A stretch of 62,117 nucleotides of DNA from Bacteroidales bacterium (GTDB lineage Bacteria; Bacteroidota; Bacteroidia; Bacteroidales; UBA932): positions 1 through 62,117 of the forward strand of contig JAGCCX010000062.1 in the NCBI GenBank assembly GCA_017651465.1, in the 5' to 3' direction. Made by a program: the position numbers and the translations under genes. A model generated the notes under the pieces. The model saw nothing but the letters and a program-made list of their open reading frames with translations. It was not told the origin of the DNA and did not search any database. Shown here piece by piece: positions 36,042-43,342 of the stretch. Positions within the stretch are counted from its first letter, which is position 1. Each line of letters opens with the position of its first letter.

Positions 36042-37513
36042 TGTGCGTTGTATGTGGTGAATACTTGCTCTCCGTTGATCTTGACGTTGTCGAAGCTTAT
36101 GTCCTCGCTGAAGTAAGACTCAAGCCCCTTTGCGGCGGAGAAATTGCAGTCTTTGAAGCTGATGCTGCTTACCGGAAGCTCGGGAAGGCCGTTGATGTAG
36201 ATGGCCTGACCTGCGCCGGCGCAGAATACTTCGCTGAAGTGGACATCCCTGAACTCGGGCGTGGTCTCATCGACCGGCTGTATGTCGGAGGTGGCGTCTT
36301 TGTCCATATCTGTAGCGGCTACTCCGGCGTAGTACAGATTGAAGATAACCCCGTAAGAAACGATGTCTTTCATATAGATACGCTCGCACCATATGTCCTT
36401 GACCAGACCTCCGCGGCCCCTTGTGCTCTTGAAACGCAGTCCCACGTCCGTGCCCAGGAAACGGCAGTCCCTTACTAAAATGTTCTCAACGCCACCGGAC
36501 ATTTCGCTGCCGATCACGAATCCGCCGTGACCGTGGTAAACGGTGCAGTTTTCGATGATGAGATTGCGGCATTTGCGGGCGTGGCGGCGGCCGTCCTCGT
36601 CTTTGCCGGACTTGATGCATATCGCATCGTCTCCCACGTCAAAGGTGGCGCCGCTCAGCAGTACACCCTCGCAGGCGTCGATGTCAATGCCGTCTCCGTT
36701 AGCGGAATAGTGCGGATTGCGGACGTTGATATCCTTGATAATCAGGTTCTTGCAATAAAGGGGATGAATGTTCCAGCACGGTGAGTTCTGGAAAGTGCAG
36801 CCTTCCAGGAGTATCCTCTCGCAGTCCCGGAGCGACACCATTACGGGCCTCAGGAAGGTTTTGATCTCCTGCTCGTCCAGCGAAGGGTCGGGATAATTAA
36901 GGGAACCGGCGGTCAGGCGGGCCTTGTAATAACCCTCGTTGGGGTACCAGCCCTTGCCGTCCGGGCTGACCATTCCGCCGCGGGCGGTGATAAGCTTCCA
37001 CTGGTCGTCCGAGACCTTGCGGCGCTTGACCTCCCTCCAGGCTTCTCCGCTGCCGTCGAATACTCCGCCTCCCGTGATGGCTATGTCGTGAACGCCAGAG
37101 GCATTGAGAGGGGAGAGGCACCTGCGTACATCGAGCCCCTCGAAGTTGGTGTCGATGATAGGGTAGAGGGACTCGTCGGGACTGAACACCACTATGGCAT
37201 TCTTGTCCAGGTTGAGTTCGATGCAGCTCTCAAGGGTAATGGGGCCGGTGAGCCAGATACCTGAGGGGACCACTACCTTGCCTCCGCCTTTGGAGCTGAG
37301 GCTTTCGATGGCTTGTGCAAAAGCGTCCGTGCACAGGGTGCTGCCGTCGCCGACGGCTCCGAAGTCGGTGATGCTGACGCTCCTTCCGGGAATGGAGGGA
37401 TAAGCCAGTTCGGGCATATCGAAGGGGAGGGATTCGGCAGGGGAATTGTGCCCTGCACAGGCCTGGAACAGGACCGGGGCGACTAGGAGGAAAAGGTATT
37501 TAGCTGCTCTCAT
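36038..37513 (-). CDS. GH28 polygalacturonase, first gene of the pectin operon
   Basis: 491 aa with a signal peptide ending near Cys19 (LFQACAGH, a weak lipobox). GH28 catalytic motifs are all visible: NGDGIDIDACEG (~262), VGDDAICIKSGKDEDG (~281, the Asp pair), GHGGFVIGSEMSGG (~311, catalytic His) and RFKSTRGRGG (~342, substrate-binding Arg/Lys). It hydrolyses alpha-1,4 galacturonosyl bonds, releasing galacturonate for the uxa branch. The start is 26 nt downstream of a TATATTTG box at 37540-37547, with an operator-like repeat just upstream of it. It is divergent from the LacI gene. Confidence 0.95.
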   Translation of the reverse strand: MRAAKYLFLLVAPVLFQACAGHNSPAESLPFDMPELAYPSIPGRSVSITDFGAVGDGSTLCTDAFAQAIESLSSKGGGKVVVPSGIWLTGPITLESCIELNLDKNAIVVFSPDESLYPIIDTNFEGLDVRRCLSPLNASGVHDIAITGGGVFDGSGEAWREVKRRKVSDDQWKLITARGGMVSPDGKGWYPNEGYYKARLTAGSLNYPDPSLDEQEIKTFLRPVMVSLRDCERILLEGCTFQNSPCWNIHPLYCKNLIIKDINVRNPHYSANGDGIDIDACEGVLLSGATFDVGDDAICIKSGKDEDGRRHARKCRNLIIENCTVYHGHGGFVIGSEMSGGVENILVRDCRFLGTDVGLRFKSTRGRGGLVKDIWCERIYMKDIVSYGVIFNLYYAGVAATDMDKDATSDIQPVDETTPEFRDVHFSEVFCAGAGQAIYINGLPELPVSSISFKDCNFSAAKGLESYFSEDISFDNVKINGEQVFTTYNAQ

Positions 37514-37539
37514 CGATTATTATCATAGTGCTACTGCTG

Positions 37540-37547
37540 CAAATATA
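37540..37547 (-). promoter_or_regulatory. -7 promoter box of the pectin operon
   Basis: The minus strand reads TATATTTG, an exact TAnnTTTG match, 26 nt before the GH28 ATG. The region where a -33 element is expected is occupied by the operator-like sequence at 37561-37581. This is the only clear promoter I see for the whole minus-strand run to 7512. Confidence 0.6.
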
Positions 37548-37560
37548 CGATATTTTTTTA

Positions 37561-37606
37561 ATTCCGTGCACGGTAACGGAAAAAAATTCGTGCACGGTAA
37601 CGGAAT
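37561..37606. promoter_or_regulatory. Two tandem operator-like repeats between the pectin operon and lacI
   Basis: ATTCCGTGCACGGTAACGGA (37561-37580) and ATTCGTGCACGGTAACGGAA (37586-37605) are near-identical and 25 bp apart. Each contains GTGCAC and an inverted TTCCGT/ACGGAA-like pair, as LacI-family operators do. Copy 1 lies where the -33 element of the GH28 promoter would be, and copy 2 in the same relation to the lacI promoter. Binding by the adjacent LacI protein is inferred. Confidence 0.65.
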
Positions 37607-37619
37607 TTGAAAAAATAAT

Positions 37620-37627
37620 TATCTTTG
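37620..37627 (+). promoter_or_regulatory. -7 promoter box of the lacI-family gene
   Basis: TATCTTTG matches TAnnTTTG exactly and lies 19 nt before the ATG. The second operator-like repeat ends 14 nt upstream of it, so autoregulation is plausible. Confidence 0.6.
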
Positions 37628-37646
37628 CACTTGAAAAAGAGCCGAT

Positions 37647-38699
37647 ATGATTCAGTCCGAAAAACCCACTATTATGGACATCGCCCGTTTGTCGGGGCTT
37701 TCCAAAGGAACAGTGGACCGGGTGCTTCACAACCGTGGAGAAGTGTCCAAAAAAAGCTACGACAAAGTGATGGCCGTAATCAAGGAACTTGGTTATGAAC
37801 CTAATGTGTATGCGTCTCTGCTCGCCAGGGGAGTGCCGCACCGCATAGCGATACTCATTCCCGAGCACGGCCCCGAGAGCTTCTGGGCCCTGGCCGAGGA
37901 AGGGATTGCCAAAGCGGTCGAGAAAGTAGGGCCCCTGGGCATTGTGACCGAAGTGTACGATTACAATCAGCGTGATGCCGCATCGTTCCGCCAGGCCTGC
38001 TCCAGGCTTCTTGAGAGCGAGCCTTCAGGAGTGGTGGTAGCACCTATGTTCGGCTTTGATACACAAATACTTACATCCACTCTGCGGGAACGCTCCATAC
38101 CTTATGTCTTCTTTGATACAAAACAAGATGACGAGGGGTATCTTGCATATTTCGGCCTGCCTGAATATAAGAGCGGCTATCTTTGCGCCGACCAGTTGAC
38201 GCTGGATAAATCGGCCGCGGAAGTTCTGCTGGTGCGTGTAAAGCGTGACCCTCTCCGCCAGTCCGATCCTACCGTCATCCGCCGTGCCGGTTTTATGGAC
38301 TATATGAGCGAGCATTATCCCGGCTGCATAGTCCGCACTCTGTTCATCGACCCCTATGATCCGGAACGCACCGACCAGGAACTGGATGAATTCTTCGACG
38401 CCTTCCCCGGCACCACCCATATGGCTATGTTCAACTCACGTATCCATTTGATAGTGCCTTGGCTGGAAAGGCATCCCGGTCGCGTGACCAGGGTAGTGGG
38501 TTTCGACAATCTCAAGCCCAATATGGCCGCCCTTTCAAGGGGGACGGTGTCGGTCCTGATAGCCCAGCATCCCGACGAGCAGGTATCCCTGGGCATCCAG
38601 GCTCTCTCCGACCATATCGTGTTCGGCAAGCAGCCCGTCCGCCGCGACAATTATATGCATATGGACATTCTTACCCGGTACAACGCCGAGTATTATTAA
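37647..38699 (+). CDS. LacI-family transcriptional regulator
   Basis: 350 aa. An N-terminal helix-turn-helix (residues ~8-55, TIMDIARLSGLSKGTVDRVL, then LGYEPN) is followed by a periplasmic-binding-protein-like sensor domain that contains PTVIRRAGFMDYM (~207) and VVGFDNLKPNMAALSRGTVS (~283). It probably senses a uronate or pectin breakdown product and controls the divergent pectin operon through the tandem repeats at 37561-37606. LacI regulators are less common than hybrid two-component systems or SusR-type regulators for Bacteroidota glycan loci, and no such regulator is seen in this window. Repressor or activator mode cannot be told from sequence. Confidence 0.93.
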   Translation: MIQSEKPTIMDIARLSGLSKGTVDRVLHNRGEVSKKSYDKVMAVIKELGYEPNVYASLLARGVPHRIAILIPEHGPESFWALAEEGIAKAVEKVGPLGIVTEVYDYNQRDAASFRQACSRLLESEPSGVVVAPMFGFDTQILTSTLRERSIPYVFFDTKQDDEGYLAYFGLPEYKSGYLCADQLTLDKSAAEVLLVRVKRDPLRQSDPTVIRRAGFMDYMSEHYPGCIVRTLFIDPYDPERTDQELDEFFDAFPGTTHMAMFNSRIHLIVPWLERHPGRVTRVVGFDNLKPNMAALSRGTVSVLIAQHPDEQVSLGIQALSDHIVFGKQPVRRDNYMHMDILTRYNAEYY

Positions 38700-38717
38700 A
38701 AGTTAGAGCATTCTTCG

Positions 38718-38725
38718 TATATTTG
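38718..38725 (+). promoter_or_regulatory. -7 promoter box of the GH3 gene
   Basis: TATATTTG lies in the 32-bp gap after lacI, only 6 nt before the GH3 ATG at 38732. With the usual Bacteroidota spacing the transcript would begin at or next to the start codon (leaderless). Inferred. Confidence 0.5.
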
Positions 38726-38731
38726 CAAAGT

Positions 38732-41005
38732 ATGAAGAATATCTCCCTGCCCATCGCTGTGGCCATCTCTCTGCTTGTGGCCGCGTGTTCCAGTCCGCAA
38801 AGCGGTGTACCTGTTTACCTCGATCCGGCCCGTCCCGTTGAAGTGCGCGTTCAAGATGCATTGAAACGGCTTTCGACCGAAGAAAAAGTGGCCCTCACCC
38901 ACGCCCAGTCCAAGTTCAGCTCCGCCGGTGTGCCGCGCCTGGGAATTCCCGAAGTATGGTGTACGGACGGCCCACACGGCATACGCCCCGAGGTGCTCTG
39001 GGACGACTGGGACCAGGCCGGATGGACCAACGACTCCTGCACGGCCTTCCCGGCACTCTCTTGCCTGGCGGCTACCTGGGACAGGGATATGGGCCTGCTG
39101 TTCGGCCGCTGTATAGGCGCGGAGGCCCGTTACCGCCGCAAGGATGTGCTTCTCGGGCCCGGCGTGAACATTTGCCGAACGCCCCTGAACGGCAGGAACT
39201 TCGAGTATATGGGAGAAGATCCCTTCCTGGCCTCCAGTATGGTGGTCCCGTATGTCAAGGGAGTACAGGAAAACGGCGTCGCAGCCTGCGTTAAGCATTT
39301 TGCGGTAAACAACCAGGAGATCCGCCGTACCGCCACGAACTCCGTGGTAGCCGACCGCCCTCTTTACGAGATTTACCTGCCTGCATTCCGCGCCGCGGTG
39401 GTACAGGGGGGCGCCTGGGCCATTATGGGCTCGTACAACCTTTACAACGGCGAATTCAACTGTCACAATAAGCACCTGCTGTGCGATATCCTCAAGGGTG
39501 AATGGGGTTTTGACGGAGTGGTGATCAGCGACTGGGGCGGCTGCCGCGACGACGACCAGGCCATAACCAACGGCCTCGATATGGAATTCGGCACCTGGAC
39601 CAACGGCTTGAGGGGCGCACCGTCGGACAGCTACAACAACTACCACCTTGCTCGTCCTTACCTTGAGCGGCTGCGCAGCGGACGCATTGGGACAGAAGAA
39701 CTTGACGACAAGGCATCGCGAATACTGCGCCTGATTTTCCGGACGTCGATGAGCCCCGAAAAGCACTACGGAAGTTTCAATTCTCCCGAGCATTACCAGG
39801 CTGCCCGCACCATTGCCGCAGCCGGTACCGTGCTCCTTAAGAACGAGGGCAATGTGCTGCCCCTCAACGTTCCCGAGGGCGGAAAGCTACTTGTGGTGGG
39901 CGAGAATGCCGTAAAGAAAATGGTCGTTGGCGGCGGCTCGTCCAACCTTAAGACCAAATATGAGATCAATCCTCTGGAAGCGCTTCAGGAGGCTCTTCCG
40001 GGTGTTACCATCGAATGGGAACGGGGTTACGTGGGCGATACTTCCACCTCTTACAACAAGGTAGATACCGGGCAGGACCTGAGCGAGAGCCGCAGCGCCC
40101 AGCAGCTTCTTGCCGATGCGCTTTCGGCGGCTCAAGGAGCCGATGCCGTAATTTTTATCGGCGGCCTGAACAAGAGTGCAGGCCAGGATAACGAGGGCAC
40201 CGACCGCAGTTCGTTGGAGCTTCCGTACGGACAGGGTGAACTGATCGAGGCGCTTGCCGAGGCGGTTCCGAACCTTATCGTAGTCAACATTTCCGGTTCC
40301 CCGGTATCAATGCCCTGGGCCGGAAAAGTCAAAGGCATAGTCCAGGGGTGGTATGGCGGATCCGAGAGCGGACGAGCCCTTGCCGATGTTCTCACCGGTG
40401 CGGTTAATCCTTCCGGACGCCTGCCCTTCACCCTGCCGGTATCCTTTGACGACGGCCCTCTCAAGACCGAGCGGCAGTATCCCGGAATTCAGGTAGAGGG
40501 GGAGAAGTGGTGGCAGGAGTATTACGACGAGGGAGTATTCGTTGGCTACCGCTGGTATGCTACTCAAGGCATACCCGTGCAGTTCCCCTTCGGACACGGC
40601 TTGAGCTACACCAGCTTCGATTATTCGGGAGCAAGGCTCTCGAAAGGCACTCTCAAATGCTCCGGCAGCTATACCGTCGATTCTCCCTCACTGGACGAAG
40701 GCGTGCTCACCGTGACCGTTAATGTGGCCAATACCGGCGCTCTTGACGGAAATGAAGTGGTTCAGCTGTATGTCCAGGCCCCCGAGGGCGGGGTGGAGCG
40801 TCCCGTCAGGGAACTCCGCGGATTTGAGAAACTCTTCGTCGAAGCAGGAAAAAGCGGAAAGGCCAGCATAACCCTTCCGCTTCAGTCATTTACCCGTTTT
40901 GACGAGGCGTCACACAAGTGGGTCGTCGATCCGGGCGAGTGGACAATACTGCTCGGCTCCAGCTCGGAGGATATCCGAGCCGCACAGAAGCTGAACATCA
41001 AATAA
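38732..41005 (+). CDS. GH3 family beta-glycosidase lipoprotein
   Basis: 757 aa. The lipobox ISLLVAACSSP gives a lipid-anchored, probably periplasmic enzyme. The start is ATG 38732, since longer in-frame readings run back into lacI. Conserved GH3 blocks are VWCTDGPHGIRPE (~75), CVKHFAVNNQEIRR (~185, the KHF motif) and VVISDWGGCRDDDQAI (~263), with Asp as nucleophile. The C-terminal alpha/beta sandwich and Fn3-like domain (VNVANTGALDGNEVVQLYV) are complete. GH3 substrates include beta-glucosides, xylosides and N-acetylglucosaminides. Here a role in trimming side chains or hemicellulose co-eaten with pectin is a guess from location. Convergent with the nicotinamidase gene, 2 nt apart. Confidence 0.92.
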   Translation: MKNISLPIAVAISLLVAACSSPQSGVPVYLDPARPVEVRVQDALKRLSTEEKVALTHAQSKFSSAGVPRLGIPEVWCTDGPHGIRPEVLWDDWDQAGWTNDSCTAFPALSCLAATWDRDMGLLFGRCIGAEARYRRKDVLLGPGVNICRTPLNGRNFEYMGEDPFLASSMVVPYVKGVQENGVAACVKHFAVNNQEIRRTATNSVVADRPLYEIYLPAFRAAVVQGGAWAIMGSYNLYNGEFNCHNKHLLCDILKGEWGFDGVVISDWGGCRDDDQAITNGLDMEFGTWTNGLRGAPSDSYNNYHLARPYLERLRSGRIGTEELDDKASRILRLIFRTSMSPEKHYGSFNSPEHYQAARTIAAAGTVLLKNEGNVLPLNVPEGGKLLVVGENAVKKMVVGGGSSNLKTKYEINPLEALQEALPGVTIEWERGYVGDTSTSYNKVDTGQDLSESRSAQQLLADALSAAQGADAVIFIGGLNKSAGQDNEGTDRSSLELPYGQGELIEALAEAVPNLIVVNISGSPVSMPWAGKVKGIVQGWYGGSESGRALADVLTGAVNPSGRLPFTLPVSFDDGPLKTERQYPGIQVEGEKWWQEYYDEGVFVGYRWYATQGIPVQFPFGHGLSYTSFDYSGARLSKGTLKCSGSYTVDSPSLDEGVLTVTVNVANTGALDGNEVVQLYVQAPEGGVERPVRELRGFEKLFVEAGKSGKASITLPLQSFTRFDEASHKWVVDPGEWTILLGSSSEDIRAAQKLNIK

Positions 41006-41007
41006 GA

Positions 41008-41553
41008 TCACCAGACTTTAATCCCGTTCTCGCTCATAAAGGCGAGTACGGTGTCGTGGCTCTCGAACTTGGCTGTGCCGCCCAGGAAAACCTTTACGGT
41101 AAAACCTATCTGGAGGCTTATCTCGTAAAGCTTCTTGAGCGTTTCAAGCACGCAGTACTCGGCGGCTATGCCGCATACCACAACCTCGTCTCCGGGTTCG
41201 AAAAGATCTTGATTCTCAGGGTCGAAGCCCACGAAGGCGCCATATTCCTCCCTTTCGGGCAGGCGTCCCTTGAGGATGAAGCGCATACGGCTCTCGTCCA
41301 GGCCTTCGAATACATTGTCCGGGATGGAGGCTCCGGCGGTGTGATGCACGCAGTGCACGGGCCAGGGGCCGCCCTGCTCCTTGAACGAACAGTGATTCAC
41401 CGGATGCCAGTCAAGGGTGAAATACACCAGGTCGAATTCGTTCTTTACCTTGTTGATTTCGGGGATAACCAGATAAGCTCCGGGCACGGTGAGAGTGCCG
41501 TCTATAAAGTCTTTCTGCAGATCGACTGCAAGCAAAATCTTCCTGTTGGCCAT
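41008..41553 (-). CDS. pncA: Nicotinamidase (isochorismatase-like cysteine hydrolase)
   Basis: 181 aa. It hydrolyses nicotinamide to nicotinate for NAD+ salvage. Catalytic Asp is in LLAVDLQKDFIDG (residue ~10), the metal site in YFTLDWHPVNHCSF (Asp/His/His, ~47-58) and the Lys in RFILKGRLPE (~95). The nucleophilic Cys is in VVVCGIAAEYCVLET (~136). I start at ATG 41553, as the upstream in-frame extension crosses the promoter of the divergent exporter. TATATTTA at 41573-41580 (minus) is a plausible -7 box. The pncA symbol follows the family and is not experimentally tied to this protein. Confidence 0.92.
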   Translation of the reverse strand: MANRKILLAVDLQKDFIDGTLTVPGAYLVIPEINKVKNEFDLVYFTLDWHPVNHCSFKEQGGPWPVHCVHHTAGASIPDNVFEGLDESRMRFILKGRLPEREEYGAFVGFDPENQDLFEPGDEVVVCGIAAEYCVLETLKKLYEISLQIGFTVKVFLGGTAKFESHDTVLAFMSENGIKVW

Positions 41554-41591
41554 AGTATAAATTTTAATCGCGTAAATATACGCAAAAATTG

Positions 41592-41599
41592 TATATTTG
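41592..41599 (+). promoter_or_regulatory. -7 promoter box of the ABC exporter operon
   Basis: TATATTTG, an exact consensus match. A GTG that opens the exporter frame follows 6 nt later at 41606, implying a leaderless or near-leaderless mRNA if that codon is used. Confidence 0.55.
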
Positions 41600-41605
41600 C
41601 ACTTC

Positions 41606-43342
41606 GTGTTCAAGACATTAATACGCAATGTAGGCCAGTTCAAACGTTCCGCCATAATGGCGCCGGTCTGGACTGCGCTTGAGGTGGTTATGGGGGTTCT
41701 CATACCCTATGTCACCGCGTCCCTCATCGATAAAGGCCTGATGGCGGGCGACATCGACGCGGTATGGAAATACGGCGGGATGATGGTGGGGATTGCCGCG
41801 GTCAGTCTTTTCTTCGGCATTATGTCCGGGCGCGAGGCCGCCCGCAGTTCCGCTGGTTTTGCGATGAATCTGCGCGGAGCTATGTTCGACAAGATACAGA
41901 CTTTCTCCTTTGCCGACATAGACTCTTTCAGTACGGCAGGCCTTGTGACCCGTATGACCACCGATGTGGCCAACATCCAGAATGCCTTCCAGATGCTGCT
42001 CCGCATCAGCGTACGCGCCCCGCTCAACGTGCTGGCGGGTATGTTTATGAGCTTCTTCATCAACCTGCGGCTGAGTCTGGTGTTCGTTGCCGCTATGGCT
42101 TTCCTTACCGTGGCGTTGTACTTTATCGTGAGCCGCTCTATGCGTGTTTTTGCCGAGCTGATGCGCAAGTACGACGACCTCAACAATGTGGTTCGCGAGG
42201 GCGTGGCGGGCATACGCGTAATCAAATCGTTTGTGCGCGAGAAGCACGAGAGCCTGCGCTTCAGGGCTGCAGTGGATGTGATATACCGCTTGAATGTAGC
42301 GGCCGAAGTGATAGTGAGCTTCAACCAGCCGGTGATGAACATAGTCACCTACGCATCGATGATAGCCCTCTCGTGGTTCGGCGCGAGGTTCATCGTGGGC
42401 GGGTCCCTTACCACAGGCCAGCTCACATCGCTGTTTACCTATCAGATGCAGATTCTCAGCTCGCTGATGATGCTTTCGATGATCTTCGTGATGATAACGC
42501 AGAGCGTGGCGAGCGGAAAGCGTATTGCTGAAGTGCTCGACCGGGAGAGTGCGATGAAAGAGCCCGAGAATCCCGTTACCGAGGTGGCCGACGGCAGCAT
42601 CGATTTCGATAATGTCAGCTTCTCTTATGCTCCCGGCGGCAATCCCGCCCTCGAGGGCGCCAGCCTGCACATCCGCGCGGGTGAGCGCATAGGCATAATA
42701 GGCGGTACGGGCAGCGGTAAGTCAACATTGGTGAACCTGATCAGCCGCCTGTACGACGCTTCATCGGGAACCGTCAAGGTGGGTGGCCGCGATGTTAAAG
42801 ATTACTCTTTCGATGCGATTAGGGGCGCCGTAGGCGTGGTCCTCCAGAAGAATACGCTTTTCAGCGGCACGGTGTTGGAGAATCTGCGCTGGGGTAACGA
42901 GAATGCCAGCGAGCAGGAGTGCCTCGACGCCTGCAGCCTTGCCGCGGCCGACTTTGTAAGCGAGCTGCCCCAGGGCCTGCAGACTATAATAGACCAGGGA
43001 GGAGTAAACCTCTCCGGCGGCCAGAGGCAGCGCCTTTGCATTGCCCGCGCGCTGCTGCGACATCCTAAAGTACTGGTGCTCGACGACTCTACCAGCGCCG
43101 TGGATACGGCTACCGACGCCCGCATCAGGCAGACTTTCGTCAGCCGCATTCCCGATACCACGCTGCTTATAATCTCACAGCGTATCCTCAGCATCAAAGA
43201 TGCCGACAGGATTGTGGTTTTGGATGACGGCCATATCTGCGCGGTGGGGACGCACGAGCAGCTGCTTGCCGATGGCGGCATATACAAAGAGATTTACGAT
43301 ATGCAGACATCCGGAGGGGAGGCGGATTTCGACCAGCAATGA
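41606..43342 (+). CDS. ABC exporter half-transporter (permease-ATPase), first subunit
   Basis: 578 aa. The N-terminal ABC-transporter type 1 membrane domain has about six TM segments (~15-305), and the ATPase has Walker A GIIGGTGSGKSTLVNL (~368), Q-loop VLQKN, signature LSGGQRQRLCIARALL (~471) and Walker B VLVLDDSTSAVD. The Asp instead of Glu after Walker B (LDDSTS) suggests a degenerate catalytic site, which is common in one partner of heterodimeric exporters. Start is uncertain: GTG 41606 gives MFKTLIRNVGQFKRSA, a good family N-terminus. A TTG at 41597 lies in the promoter box, and the next ATG is at 41657. It overlaps the second subunit by ATGA. Confidence 0.9.
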   Translation: MFKTLIRNVGQFKRSAIMAPVWTALEVVMGVLIPYVTASLIDKGLMAGDIDAVWKYGGMMVGIAAVSLFFGIMSGREAARSSAGFAMNLRGAMFDKIQTFSFADIDSFSTAGLVTRMTTDVANIQNAFQMLLRISVRAPLNVLAGMFMSFFINLRLSLVFVAAMAFLTVALYFIVSRSMRVFAELMRKYDDLNNVVREGVAGIRVIKSFVREKHESLRFRAAVDVIYRLNVAAEVIVSFNQPVMNIVTYASMIALSWFGARFIVGGSLTTGQLTSLFTYQMQILSSLMMLSMIFVMITQSVASGKRIAEVLDRESAMKEPENPVTEVADGSIDFDNVSFSYAPGGNPALEGASLHIRAGERIGIIGGTGSGKSTLVNLISRLYDASSGTVKVGGRDVKDYSFDAIRGAVGVVLQKNTLFSGTVLENLRWGNENASEQECLDACSLAAADFVSELPQGLQTIIDQGGVNLSGGQRQRLCIARALLRHPKVLVLDDSTSAVDTATDARIRQTFVSRIPDTTLLIISQRILSIKDADRIVVLDDGHICAVGTHEQLLADGGIYKEIYDMQTSGGEADFDQQ

